Assembly: GCA_046349315.1 (NCBI GenBank)
Contig: JAXMCQ010000002.1
Span: 62,001-126,000, forward strand
Direction: 5' to 3'
From: JAEUMG01 sp046349315
GTDB lineage: Bacteria; Pseudomonadota; Alphaproteobacteria; Rhizobiales; Aestuariivirgaceae
DNA: 64,000 nt
Shown in pieces: positions 15,755 to 24,597 of this stretch; position 1 is the stretch's first letter, and each line of letters starts with the position of its first letter. The notes beneath the pieces are model-generated. The model made no database searches, was not told where the DNA came from, and saw only the letters and a list, made by a program, of their open reading frames with translations. The position numbers and the translations under genes were made by a program.

Positions 15755-17182
15755 TTAGGCGGCGGTGCCGCCGACGGTAATCCGGTCGAGCCGCAATGTC
15801 GGCTGGCCGACGCCGACCGGCACGCCCTGGCCTTGTTTGCCGCAGGTGCCGACGCCGGGATCAAGCGCGAGGTCATTGCCGATCATCGAGACGCGGTGCA
15901 TGGCTTCCGGGCCGTTGCCGATGAGGGTTGCGCCCTTGACCGGTGCGGTCACCTTGCCGTTCTCGATGCGATAGGCCTCGGTGCAGGAGAAGACGAATTT
16001 TCCCGATGTGATGTCGACCTGGCCGCCGCCGAACGAGACGGCGTAGAGCCCGTTCTTGACGGATGCGATGATTTCCTCCGGCGGCGTCTTGCCTGCAAGC
16101 ATGTAGGTATTGGTCATGCGCGGCATCGGAATATGCGCGAAGGATTGCCGGCGGCCATTGCCGGTCGGCCGCATCTTCATGAGCCGCGCGTTCTGCCGGT
16201 CCTGCATATAGCCGACGAGAATGCCGTCTTCGATCAGCGTCGTGTAATGCGAAGGCGTGCCTTCATCATCGATGCTGATCGAGCCGCGCCGGTTAGGTAT
16301 AGTGCCGTCATCGACGACGGTGACACCCTTGGCCGCCACTTGCTGACCCAGGAGACCCGCGAAGGCGGAAGTCTTCTTGCGGTTGAAATCGCCCTCAAGC
16401 CCGTGGCCGACCGCTTCATGCAACATGACGCCGGGCCAGCCGGGGCCAAGCACGACGTCGAATTCGCCGGCCGGCGCGGCCTGTGCTTCCAATGCGACGA
16501 GGCTTTGCCGCACCGCTTCATTGACGGCCGACTTCCAGGCTTCCTCGGTCAGATAGTCTTCCGGATTGCCGCGGCCGCCGAGCCCGTGCGAGCCTTGTCC
16601 CGATACCGCGCCATTGCGTGCAACCACTGCGGCGTTCAGGCGGACGAGGGGGCGGGTATCGCGATAAAGCGCACCATCGCCGCGCAGGATTTCGACATCC
16701 TGCCAGTCGCAGGCAAGCGACAGGCTGACCTGGGCGACGCGCGGATCAAGGGCGCGCGCATAGGCATCCATGGTGGCAAGAAGATCGACCTTGCTCGTGA
16801 AGCTTCGCGACTGGGAAGGATCGGCGGAGCTGTAAAGATGACGGTTGGTGCGTTCCGGGTCGGCCTCGGCCAAGCCGCTGTGGCCGACGGTAACCAGGGC
16901 GCAATGCTTGGCGGCGCGGGTCAGCGCTTCCGGCGTAATCTCGGTTGAATGCGCGTAGGATGCGGCCTCGCCCGCCACGGCGCGAAGCCCGAAGCCCTCC
17001 GAATCATCGGAACTTGCCGATTTGAGTCGCCCGTCATCCCACACGAAGCTTTCGCTGCGGCGCTGTTCGACGAAAAGTTCGCCGTCATCGGCAGCCTCAA
17101 GGCAAGTGCCGATGGATTTGACCGCAGCGGCATGTCCGCCGAGCCGCGTTTCGATGAGGGAAGTTGTATCGTGATTGGCCAT
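15755..17182 (-). CDS. tldD: metalloprotease TldD
   Basis: A 475-residue catalytic subunit of the TldD/TldE protease. The zinc-binding motif is in MLHEAVGHGLEGDFNRK near residue 255 (HExxxH), and CTEAYRIENGKVTAPVKGATLIGNGPEAM near 415 with GTCGKQGQGVPVGVGQPTLRL near 450 are typical of the C-terminal barrel. It acts in the cytosol on unfolded peptides together with PmbA/TldE, encoded at 6133-7470. Length is normal. It is followed after 4 bp by a HAD gene, and 56 bp separate it from the upstream ialB-like gene on the same strand. Confidence 0.94.
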   Translation of the reverse strand: MANHDTTSLIETRLGGHAAAVKSIGTCLEAADDGELFVEQRRSESFVWDDGRLKSASSDDSEGFGLRAVAGEAASYAHSTEITPEALTRAAKHCALVTVGHSGLAEADPERTNRHLYSSADPSQSRSFTSKVDLLATMDAYARALDPRVAQVSLSLACDWQDVEILRGDGALYRDTRPLVRLNAAVVARNGAVSGQGSHGLGGRGNPEDYLTEEAWKSAVNEAVRQSLVALEAQAAPAGEFDVVLGPGWPGVMLHEAVGHGLEGDFNRKKTSAFAGLLGQQVAAKGVTVVDDGTIPNRRGSISIDDEGTPSHYTTLIEDGILVGYMQDRQNARLMKMRPTGNGRRQSFAHIPMPRMTNTYMLAGKTPPEEIIASVKNGLYAVSFGGGQVDITSGKFVFSCTEAYRIENGKVTAPVKGATLIGNGPEAMHRVSMIGNDLALDPGVGTCGKQGQGVPVGVGQPTLRLDRITVGGTAA

Positions 17183-17238
17183 GTTCGCTCCGACCCTAGC
17201 CTAGATCATGCAAGGGCCAGAGGAATATAGGCGATAAA

Positions 17239-17880
17239 TCAGGGATCTTTCAGGTCTGCGAAAGCGGCCGAAAACCCATTGAGCGAGATTTTCATCGGCA
17301 TGCCGAGGCCGGGACCCTGGTAGATGATGAAATTGGCTGCCGAGCCCTTGCGCAATTTCTCGAACATCTCAGGCGTGGCGGTCGCCGTTGCGTAACACAC
17401 CTGCCGTGTGCACCGGGCAAAAGGCACGCGGCCGACCGCTGCGCCATCGATCTCGAGCGCGATGCCGGTGGGGAGGAACACGCCGAGCGGAGCCATGACG
17501 CGCATCGCCGGCAAAATCTTATCCTTCTCTTTCTGCTTGACGATGATGATTGTGAGCTGCGCCTGCGGCTCTTTCTCATTATGCGTCGTCTGCACCATGC
17601 CGCATTGCTCGGTCGGCTGGCCGGCAGGAACCGCGCCTTCGGGTGCCTTCTCGCACTGCACCTTCCACTCGCCATGGGTCGAAAGTGTCGTTGCGGTGGG
17701 GGCCTGGCCAGGACCGGGACCCGGGCCGGATCCCTGCTTCACGCGCGGACCGAAACTGTTCTTGGCGGGAGCCTGATCCTGCTCTTGCGCGAATGATGGG
17801 GCGATGTACGCCGTTCCCATGAAGCCCGCGATGGCAAGAACAAACGCCACGCGCGTCGGGCTCAATGCAGATTTCGTCAC
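17239..17880 (-). CDS. invasion associated locus B (IalB) family secreted protein
   Basis: A 213-residue protein with a clear signal peptide (hydrophobic about 10-28, cleavage near PSFAQEQ). A Gly-Pro linker (GSGPGPGPGQAP) precedes the IalB domain (about 65-210): HGEWKVQCEK, EQCGMVQT, MAPLGVFLPTGIALEIDG and PFARCTRQVCYATATAT. Four cysteines are placed for two disulfides. IalB homologues are periplasmic or surface proteins; in Bartonella IalB supports erythrocyte invasion, but in free-living relatives the role is unknown. The 291 bp gap upstream, shared with the divergent ctaC gene, holds both promoters and no other gene I can see. Confidence 0.88.
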   Translation of the reverse strand: MTKSALSPTRVAFVLAIAGFMGTAYIAPSFAQEQDQAPAKNSFGPRVKQGSGPGPGPGQAPTATTLSTHGEWKVQCEKAPEGAVPAGQPTEQCGMVQTTHNEKEPQAQLTIIIVKQKEKDKILPAMRVMAPLGVFLPTGIALEIDGAAVGRVPFARCTRQVCYATATATPEMFEKLRKGSAANFIIYQGPGLGMPMKISLNGFSAAFADLKDP

Positions 17881-18171
17881 GGTTTCCGTCCCTTTCTCAC
17901 AATCGGGGAGAGCGCAGCCTCATAGCCGCGCCGCTGCGCTTCGACAACATTTGATTCGCGCTTTTGGCGTCCCACGCTTCGATTGACGGCGGTTTGTTCG
18001 GAGAGAATTGAGGCGGAATTCCGGTTTGCTGTCGCAGCGGATTCAGCACGACGTTTTGCCGCGCCCGGCTCCGTTGCGGCTGTGCCGCGAATATGGTTCA
18101 CATTCCGTCCAATATCCGGCACCGTGCGGGTTGCCGGGCTAGTCCGTTCGGGCTGGATTGGATTTGGGGGA

Positions 18172-19068
18172 ATGATGAGGTCGAAGAGCATTTTGGTGAA
18201 CCTGTTTGCCGGACTGGCGGTCGCGCTGACCTCCGGAACGGCCATGGCGGCGGCTTTGGGCCATCCCACCCCTTGGCAGATCGGCTTGCAGGGTGCAGCG
18301 ACGCCCGTCTCCGAAGACATCCATTGGTTTCACAATGGCCTGCTGCTGCCGATCATCACTGTCATCACCCTCTTCGTGTTGGCGCTCCTCATCGCGGTCA
18401 TGGTGAAGTTCAACGCCAAGAGCAATCCGCAGCCATCCAAGACCACGCATAACACCTTCATCGAGATCGTCTGGACGGTCGTGCCGATCCTGATCCTCGT
18501 TGTGATCGCGATTCCCTCCTTCCGCCTCCTCTATTTCCAGCGCGACATCCCGAAGGCCGATATGACGATCAAGATTATCGGCAATCCGTCCTGGGACTGG
18601 ACCTATGAATATCCGGACCTCGGCATGAACGAGGACGGCACCGCGAAAGTCTCCTTCACCGCCTATCTGAAGGAAAAGGAAAAGCTTGAACCTGGCGAAC
18701 CATGGCTCCTCGCCACCGACCGCGCCGTCGTCGTGCCGGTCAACAAGATCGTCAAATTGATCGTCACTTCCGACCCCGAGGGCATCATCCACGCCTGGAC
18801 CATTCCCTCCTTTGGCATGAAGATCGACGCTATTCCGGGCCGTCTCAACGAGGACTGGTTCCAGGCGACGATCGAAGGCACTTATTACGGACAGTGTTCG
18901 GAATTGTGCGGCAAGAACCACGCCTTCATGCCGATCGAAGTGCACGTCGTATCCGAGGACGAGTACAAGAAGTGGGCCGAGACATTCCAGACCGCGGGCG
19001 CTGACGCGGCTCAGAAGTATATTGCCGACCTCGACGCGGCAAAGAACAAGCTCGCGCAAAGTCAGTAA
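18172..19068 (+). CDS. ctaC: cytochrome c oxidase subunit II
   Basis: About 298 residues. A signal peptide (about 1-25) is followed by two membrane helices (about 55-80 and 100-120), with the conserved WTVVPILIL in the second, and the periplasmic CuA cupredoxin domain. The CuA ligands are visible in GQCSELCGKNHAFMPIE near residue 240, and upstream His in IIHAWTIPSFG. It accepts electrons from cytochrome c and passes them to haem a in subunit I. Starts ATG 18172 and 18175 are both possible behind GGGGG. It heads the aa3-oxidase cluster; ctaD follows after 51 bp. Confidence 0.95.
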   Translation: MMRSKSILVNLFAGLAVALTSGTAMAAALGHPTPWQIGLQGAATPVSEDIHWFHNGLLLPIITVITLFVLALLIAVMVKFNAKSNPQPSKTTHNTFIEIVWTVVPILILVVIAIPSFRLLYFQRDIPKADMTIKIIGNPSWDWTYEYPDLGMNEDGTAKVSFTAYLKEKEKLEPGEPWLLATDRAVVVPVNKIVKLIVTSDPEGIIHAWTIPSFGMKIDAIPGRLNEDWFQATIEGTYYGQCSELCGKNHAFMPIEVHVVSEDEYKKWAETFQTAGADAAQKYIADLDAAKNKLAQSQ

Positions 19069-19119
19069 TCGAGACGGCCGGCGACGGCCCAACGGGACGC
19101 ATACAGGGATCTTTGAGAG

Positions 19120-20772
19120 ATGGCACACGCCGCAGCCCACGCCGAACACGCCGATCATCCGACCGGGTGGAGAAGGTACGTCTATTCGACGAACCACAAG
19201 GACATCGGCACGATGTACCTGGTCTTCGCTATCGTCGCCGGCATCATCGGCGGCATCCTGTCGATCATGATGCGGCTTGAGCTGCAGCAACCGGGCATCC
19301 AGTACTTCCCCGGCCTTGCCAGCATGGTCTACGGCACGTCTGCTGCCGAAGCGGTTGATGCCGGCAAGCACATGTTCAACGTCTTCGTCACCGCCCACGG
19401 CCTGTTGATGATCTTCTTCATGGTCATGCCGGCGATGATCGGCGGCTATGGCAACTGGTTCGTGCCCTTGATGATCGGCGCGCCGGACATGGCCTTCCCG
19501 CGCATGAACAACATTTCCTTCTGGCTGCTGCCGCCGGCAATCTGTCTGTTGATCATCTCGATGTTCGTCGAAGGCCCGGCAGGCGCCCATGGCGCGGGCG
19601 GCGGCTGGACGATCTACCCGCCCTTGTCGAGCGATGCCGGCCATCCCGGTCCGTCGGTCGATTTCGCTATTCTCGCCCTTCACATCGCCGGTGCATCATC
19701 GATCCTCGGCGCCATCAACTTCATCACGACGATCTTCAACATGCGCGCGCCCGGCATGACGCTGCATAAGATGCCGCTGTTCGTGTGGTCGATCCTCGTC
19801 ACCGTGTTCCTGCTGCTGCTGTCGCTGCCGGTTCTCGCCGGCGCGATCACCATGCTGCTCACCGACCGCAATTTCGGCACCAGCTTCTTCGTGCCGGCAA
19901 GCGGCGGCGACCCGGTGCTATTTCAGCATCTCTTCTGGTTCTTCGGACATCCGGAAGTCTACATCCTGATCCTTCCCGGCTTCGGGATCGTCTCGCAGAT
20001 CGTTTCGACCTTCTCGAAGAAGCCCGTCTTCGGCTATCTCGGCATGGCCTATGCCATGGTGGCGATCGGCGTCGTCGGCTTCATCGTGTGGGCGCACCAC
20101 ATGTATACGGTCGGCATGGATGTCGACACGCAGGCCTATTTCGTGGCCGCCACCATGATCATCGCGGTGCCGACCGGCGTTAAGATCTTCTCCTGGATCG
20201 CCACCATGTGGGGCGGCTCGATTGAGTTCCGCACGCCCATGCTGTGGGCGATGGGCTTCATCTTCCTCTTCACCGTAGGCGGCGTCACCGGTGTGGTTCT
20301 CGCCAATGCCGGCGTCGATCGCTCATTGCACGACACCTATTATGTCGTCGCCCACTTCCACTATGTGCTTTCGCTCGGCGCGGTCTTCGCCATCTTCGGC
20401 GCCTGGTACTACTGGTTCCCGAAGATGAGCGGTTACATGTACAACGAGACGATCGGCAAATTGCACTTCTGGCTGCAGTTCATCGGCGTGAACCTCCTGT
20501 TCTTCCCGCAGCATTTCCTCGGTCTTGCCGGCATGCCGCGCCGCTATGTCGACTATCCCGATGCCTTCGCGGGCTGGAACTGGGTGTCCTCGATGGGCTC
20601 CTATATCTCGGCCGCGAGCGTCTTGGTCTTCCTCTATGGCGTCTATGCCGCCTTCGCCGCCAAGAAGCGGGCGGGCGACAATCCGTGGGGTGCGGGTGCG
20701 ACGACGCTCGAATGGACATTGTCTTCGCCGCCGCCCTTCCACCAGTTCAACACCTTGCCGGTGATCAAGTAG
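19120..20772 (+). CDS. ctaD: cytochrome c oxidase subunit I (aa3 type)
   Basis: A 550-residue, 12-helix haem-copper oxidase subunit with YSTNHKDIGTMYLVF at the start of helix I. The CuB/Tyr cross-link segment is WFFGHPEVYILILPGFGI near residue 270, the CuB His pair is VWAHHMYTVGMDVDTQAYF near 325, and haem a3/haem a ligands lie in VVAHFHYVLSLG near 410. The D-channel segment (YGNWFVPLMIGAPDMAFPRMNN) and K-channel Lys in VPTGVKIFSW are present, so this is an A-family proton-pumping enzyme. It reduces oxygen to water at the cytoplasmic membrane. ctaB begins 13 bp downstream. Confidence 0.97.
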   Translation: MAHAAAHAEHADHPTGWRRYVYSTNHKDIGTMYLVFAIVAGIIGGILSIMMRLELQQPGIQYFPGLASMVYGTSAAEAVDAGKHMFNVFVTAHGLLMIFFMVMPAMIGGYGNWFVPLMIGAPDMAFPRMNNISFWLLPPAICLLIISMFVEGPAGAHGAGGGWTIYPPLSSDAGHPGPSVDFAILALHIAGASSILGAINFITTIFNMRAPGMTLHKMPLFVWSILVTVFLLLLSLPVLAGAITMLLTDRNFGTSFFVPASGGDPVLFQHLFWFFGHPEVYILILPGFGIVSQIVSTFSKKPVFGYLGMAYAMVAIGVVGFIVWAHHMYTVGMDVDTQAYFVAATMIIAVPTGVKIFSWIATMWGGSIEFRTPMLWAMGFIFLFTVGGVTGVVLANAGVDRSLHDTYYVVAHFHYVLSLGAVFAIFGAWYYWFPKMSGYMYNETIGKLHFWLQFIGVNLLFFPQHFLGLAGMPRRYVDYPDAFAGWNWVSSMGSYISAASVLVFLYGVYAAFAAKKRAGDNPWGAGATTLEWTLSSPPPFHQFNTLPVIK

Positions 20773-20785
20773 CAAAACCGAGAGT

Positions 20786-21736
20786 ATGAGCGACATCCAC
20801 GCAGAAATCTCGGGCCGCGAAGCCGCCAGCGAAGGCGGCCAAGGCACGGCTGGAGACTATTTCGCGCTGCTGAAACCGCGCGTGATGTCGCTTGTCATTT
20901 TTACGGCACTTGTCGGCATCGTTGCGGCACCGGGTACCATCCATCCCTGGATGGCGGCGATGGCGTTGCTTTCGATCGCCATCGGCGCCGGGGCGTCGGG
21001 CGCGCTCAACATGTGGTATGACAGCGATATCGATGCGCTGATGAAGCGCACGACGACGCGGCCCGTGCCGCGCGGTGCGATCCTGCCGGGGGAAGCCTTG
21101 GGCTTCGGCCTGACGCTGGCGGTGGGTTCGGTCCTGAGCCTTGGCCTTTTCGTCAATACGGTCGCTGCGGCGATCCTCGCCTTCACGATTTTCTTTTACG
21201 CCGTCATCTACACGATGTGGCTCAAGCGCAGCACGCCGCAGAACATCGTTATTGGCGGCGCGGCCGGTGCATTCCCGCCCATGATTGGCTGGGCTGCCGT
21301 CACGGGCTCCGTCGATCTTGGTTCGATCGCGCTTTTCCTCATCATCTTCATGTGGACGCCGCCGCATTTCTGGGCGCTGGCGCTGCTTGGCAAGGACGAG
21401 TATGCGCGGGCCGGCGTGCCGATGCTGCCGGTGGTGGCGGGCGCTGCCGAAACCCGGCGCCAGATATTCATCTACACGCTGCTTGTCATCCCGATCTCTT
21501 TCCTGCCGGCATTACTCGGGATGGGCGGGACGCTTTATATTGCGGGGACCGCAATCCTTGGTGCGGGCTTCCTGTGGCATGCCTGGGCCGTGTTACGCAG
21601 CCCCGAGGGCGATGCCGAGCGCCGCGCCTGCCGTCGCATGTTCAGTTTCTCGATCGCGTGGCTCTTTGGAGTCTTCGCCCTGATCCTGATCGAGAAGCTG
21701 GCCGGGCTTGCCCCCTTCCACGCGATCATCGGATGA
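20786..21736 (+). CDS. ctaB: protoheme IX farnesyltransferase (haem O synthase)
   Basis: A 316-residue, UbiA-superfamily integral membrane enzyme that attaches farnesyl to haem b, giving haem O for the aa3 oxidase. The Asp-rich motif NMWYDSDIDALMKRTTTRPVP near 75-95 and the second motif MWTPPHFWALALLGKDEYARAGVPMLPVV near 190-215 are diagnostic of CtaB. About nine membrane helices are visible. It lies between ctaD and the coxF-like gene, whose ATG overlaps the ctaB stop, consistent with cotranslation of assembly factors. Confidence 0.95.
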   Translation: MSDIHAEISGREAASEGGQGTAGDYFALLKPRVMSLVIFTALVGIVAAPGTIHPWMAAMALLSIAIGAGASGALNMWYDSDIDALMKRTTTRPVPRGAILPGEALGFGLTLAVGSVLSLGLFVNTVAAAILAFTIFFYAVIYTMWLKRSTPQNIVIGGAAGAFPPMIGWAAVTGSVDLGSIALFLIIFMWTPPHFWALALLGKDEYARAGVPMLPVVAGAAETRRQIFIYTLLVIPISFLPALLGMGGTLYIAGTAILGAGFLWHAWAVLRSPEGDAERRACRRMFSFSIAWLFGVFALILIEKLAGLAPFHAIIG

Positions 21737-21897
21737 GCGAGCTGGAAATGGCGATAAAGCCGTTTGGGCCTGAAGACATGGCGCGCCGCCGCAAGCGGGC
21801 AATAGCGCTGGCTTTGGTTCTTGCCGCCCTCGTGATCCTGTTCTTCATCACGACCATTGTTCGCCTTGGCGGCAATGTCGCGGACCGGACCTTCTGA
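21733..21897 (+). CDS. small single-span membrane protein, CoxF-like
   Basis: A 54-residue protein with a charged N-terminus (MARRRKRAIAL) and one membrane helix (about residues 22-44). ATG 21733 overlaps the ctaB stop codon (ATGA), and ctaG starts 5 bp after its stop. A short membrane protein at this exact position is usual in Hyphomicrobiales oxidase clusters and is called CoxF. Its biochemical role is not established; position implies a part in oxidase assembly. Confidence 0.75.
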   Translation: MSELEMAIKPFGPEDMARRRKRAIALALVLAALVILFFITTIVRLGGNVADRTF

Positions 21898-21901
21898 CGC
21901 C

Positions 21902-22507
21902 ATGAGCACGCCATCGCGTCAGACAAGGCCCTTGGATCCGAAGCGCAACCGGCAGGTGGCAGTAGCCGCGGCCGGCGTCGCATTCGCCATGGTTGGGCTC
22001 GCCTATGCCTCGGTGCCGCTCTATCGCTTGTTCTGTCAGGTGACCGGCTTCGGCGGCACCACGCAGCGCGCCGAAGTGGCGCCCGGTGCCGCCGGCAATC
22101 GCATGCTGACCATCCGCTTCGATGCCAACACCGCGGCAAGCCTTCCCTGGTCGTTTCATCCTGAGCAGCTCGAGATGAACGTCAAGCTCGGCGAGCAGAA
22201 CCTTGCCTTCTATCGCGCCGCCAACCGCTCCGACAAGGAAGCGACGGGCTCGGCGATCTTCAATGTGACACCGGCCGAGGCGGGCGCGTATTTCAACAAG
22301 ATTCAGTGCTTCTGCTTCAGCGAGCAGCGGCTTAGGGCAGGCGAGACGGTTGACATGCCGGTGGTGTTCTTTGTCGATCCCAAGATCGAGAAGGATCCGG
22401 ACCTGCGCACGCTGACCACGATCACGCTGTCTTACACATTCTACCCGGCCGAGGAGGGAGCGAACCTTACCTCCGCCGAGCCGGAAACCGATTCAGTGAC
22501 ACGCTAA
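21902..22507 (+). CDS. ctaG: cytochrome c oxidase assembly protein CtaG/Cox11
   Basis: A 201-residue protein that inserts copper into the CuB site of subunit I. One N-terminal membrane helix (about 20-42) with AYASVPLYRLFCQVTGFGGTTQ is followed by a periplasmic immunoglobulin-like domain. The copper ligands are visible in KIQCFCFSEQRL near residue 140 (CFC motif), and FFVDPKIEKDPDL and TITLSYTFY are family hallmarks. Start ATG 21902 is 5 bp after the coxF-like gene; longer in-frame starts overlap it and lack homology. ctaE follows after 20 bp. Confidence 0.95.
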   Translation: MSTPSRQTRPLDPKRNRQVAVAAAGVAFAMVGLAYASVPLYRLFCQVTGFGGTTQRAEVAPGAAGNRMLTIRFDANTAASLPWSFHPEQLEMNVKLGEQNLAFYRAANRSDKEATGSAIFNVTPAEAGAYFNKIQCFCFSEQRLRAGETVDMPVVFFVDPKIEKDPDLRTLTTITLSYTFYPAEEGANLTSAEPETDSVTR

Positions 22508-22527
22508 GGGGCGACGAGGAGAGGGCA

Positions 22528-23400
22528 ATGGCAGATAGTCACGCCAAGAACCACGACTACCATTTGGTCAATCCCAGTCCCTGGCCGTTCGTCGGCGCGG
22601 TGGCCGCCTTCATCCTGGCGGTCGGCGCGGTGCGCTGGATGCACGGCGCAAGCCCGATCGTAGCGATCATCGGGCTCGTCGGAGTTCTCTACACCATGTT
22701 CATGTGGTGGCGGGATGTCATTCGCGAAGGCGACGCGGGCGATCACACGGCGGTCGTCCAACTTCATCTGCGCTATGGCATGCTGCTGTTCATCGCTTCC
22801 GAGGTGATGTTCTTCGTTGCCTGGTTCTGGGCCTTCTTCGATGCGAGCCTGTTCCCCGATGATCCGATCCAAGCCTCGCGCACGGCGGTCACCGGCGGCG
22901 TGTGGCCGCCCGCCCACATCCACGTCTTCGATCCCTGGCACTTGCCCTTGGTCAATACGCTGATCCTTTTGACGTCGGGCACGACGGTCACCTGGGCGCA
23001 TCACGCGCTGTTGAAAAACGATCGCCAGAGCCTGAAATGGGGCCTTGCCGCGACCATCGTCTTGGGTCTGCTGTTCACGACGGTTCAGGCCTATGAGTAC
23101 ACACATGCGCATTTCGCCTTCAGCCGCGAACTCGTCGGTGTGCCAGCCGAAGAACAGGGCAATATCTACGGCTCGACCTTCTTCATGGCGACCGGCTTCC
23201 ACGGTTTCCATGTCATTGTCGGAACCATCTTCCTGATCGTTTGCCTGTTGCGCGCCTTGAACGGGCACTTCAAGCCTGAAGGTCATTTCGGCTTCGAGGC
23301 GGCAGCCTGGTACTGGCACTTCGTCGACGTCGTGTGGCTTTTCCTCTTCGCTTGCATCTATGTCTGGGGATCGGCAGGCGTCGATTTCGCGGGGCATTAG
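22528..23400 (+). CDS. ctaE: cytochrome c oxidase subunit III
   Basis: A 290-residue, seven-helix subunit III that binds lipid and stabilises the oxidase. HDYHLVNPSPWPFVGAVAAF starts the protein. LHLRYGMLLFIASEVMFFVAWFWAFFDASLFP near 75-110, and GFHGFHVIVGTIFL with AAWYWHFVDVVWLFLF near the end, are invariant family segments. It has a good Shine-Dalgarno (GACGAGGAGAGGGC). It follows ctaG as expected and is followed after 64 bp by the DUF983/SURF1 pair. Confidence 0.96.
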   Translation: MADSHAKNHDYHLVNPSPWPFVGAVAAFILAVGAVRWMHGASPIVAIIGLVGVLYTMFMWWRDVIREGDAGDHTAVVQLHLRYGMLLFIASEVMFFVAWFWAFFDASLFPDDPIQASRTAVTGGVWPPAHIHVFDPWHLPLVNTLILLTSGTTVTWAHHALLKNDRQSLKWGLAATIVLGLLFTTVQAYEYTHAHFAFSRELVGVPAEEQGNIYGSTFFMATGFHGFHVIVGTIFLIVCLLRALNGHFKPEGHFGFEAAAWYWHFVDVVWLFLFACIYVWGSAGVDFAGH

Positions 23401-23464
23401 CGGCAATGCCACGATCGGCCGCGCCATGAAACCTGTGGCGCGGTATTGGGCCTTGGAGGCCTGA

Positions 23465-23842
23465 ATGAACGAGCCTTATTATCCGCGCCAGTCACCGGTG
23501 AAAACGGGCCTCGCCGGGCGTTGTCCGCGCTGCGGTCGCGGCAAGCTGTTTTCAGGCTATCTGGCGCTTGCCCCGCGCTGTTCAAGCTGCGGCTTGCCGT
23601 TCGATTTTGCCGATGCCGGGGACGGAGCCGCGTGGTTTGTCATGCTGGTCGTTGGCTTCGTCGGCGTCGGTTCGATCCTCGGCATCGAGGCCGCCTATTC
23701 GCCGCCTTACTGGGTTCATGCATTGATCGCCATCCCGTTGCTGGTGATCCTGCCGCTCGTTCTCCTGCGGCCGATCAAAGGCATTCTCGTCTGCCAGCAA
23801 TATCTGACCAAGGCGCAGGAAGGCCGCATCGACGCGCAATGA
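23465..23842 (+). CDS. DUF983 domain-containing membrane protein
   Basis: A 125-residue protein with an N-terminal zinc-ribbon-like pair, CPRCGRGKLF and CSSCGLPFDF, then two membrane helices (about 57-77 and 85-105). This arrangement defines DUF983. The family sits next to SURF1 and oxidase genes across alphaproteobacteria, suggesting an oxidase biogenesis role; the activity is unknown. The stop overlaps the SURF1 start by 4 bp. Confidence 0.88.
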   Translation: MNEPYYPRQSPVKTGLAGRCPRCGRGKLFSGYLALAPRCSSCGLPFDFADAGDGAAWFVMLVVGFVGVGSILGIEAAYSPPYWVHALIAIPLLVILPLVLLRPIKGILVCQQYLTKAQEGRIDAQ

Positions 23843-24567
23843 GCAGGCGCGGCTGGCAAATTCTCGTTGCGGCGATCACCGGCGTTGTGATTTTGAGCGG
23901 GCTCGGCATTTGGCAAGTCCAGCGATTGGGCGTGAAGCAGGCGCTGATCCGGCAAATGGAGGAGCGCCGCGCGCAAGGTCCGGTCAGCCTCGATGAGGCG
24001 GTGAACCTCGCGGAGACGACGGGTGAGGTCGATTATCTCCCCATTGCGGTCCGCGGTCGCTTCGCTGCGGACAAGGAAATCCTCATGCTGACGACCTTTG
24101 ACGGCAATGCCGGCTGGCGCGTCATCACGCCCTTCGTCAGCGACAAGGGCATTCTCGTCCTCGTTGATCGCGGTGTGATCCCCGACAACATGCGCGATGC
24201 CCGCGACAGCCGCATTCTTCCAGGCGACCAGGCAATCGAAGGCTATGCCTTATGGCACCGGGCGGGGCAGGGACTGTTCGATCCCGAAAATGCCGTCGAT
24301 CAGAACAAGTGGTTCTGGTGGGACGTGCCCGCCATGCTTTCATCAGTCTCGATCGGCGAGGGGCTCAAAACGGCGCCCTTCATTCTCCATCTCAACGCAA
24401 AACCTGACGACCGCGGCTTTCCACGGCCGGTGGCAGTGGCCGAGACCTTGCACAATAACCATCTTCAATATGCCATAACCTGGTTTGCCTTGGCGCTGGT
24501 ACTTGCCGTATTAGCTGGGCTCGCTATCAGGAGTGATCGGAAACAGGCTGGGAGAACGGGCCAATAG
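23839..24567 (+). CDS. SURF1 family cytochrome oxidase biogenesis protein
   Basis: A 242-residue membrane protein with helices at both ends (about 5-23 and 212-232) and a periplasmic loop, the normal SURF1 layout. Signatures are LGIWQVQRLGVKQALI near 20, VRGRFAADKEILM near 67, GWRVITPF with GILVLVDRGVIP near 95-115, and LHNNHLQYAITWFALAL before the last helix. SURF1 delivers haem a during assembly of subunit I. The start overlaps the DUF983 stop (ATGA). thrC begins 30 bp downstream. Confidence 0.9.
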   Translation: MSRRGWQILVAAITGVVILSGLGIWQVQRLGVKQALIRQMEERRAQGPVSLDEAVNLAETTGEVDYLPIAVRGRFAADKEILMLTTFDGNAGWRVITPFVSDKGILVLVDRGVIPDNMRDARDSRILPGDQAIEGYALWHRAGQGLFDPENAVDQNKWFWWDVPAMLSSVSIGEGLKTAPFILHLNAKPDDRGFPRPVAVAETLHNNHLQYAITWFALALVLAVLAGLAIRSDRKQAGRTGQ

Positions 24568-24597
24568 GCCGCCCCAAGCCGCTGGAGCTTCCCCGAC

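Noticed and set aside
15719..16948. A 409-codon plus-strand frame over tldD
   Set aside because: It is a shadow of tldD, which carries the HExxxH motif and family signatures.
18139..19683. A 514-codon open frame on the minus strand across ctaC and ctaD
   Set aside because: It lies fully antisense to two unmistakable oxidase genes. Its composition (His, Arg and Asp rich) is what high-GC codon bias produces in the opposite strand.
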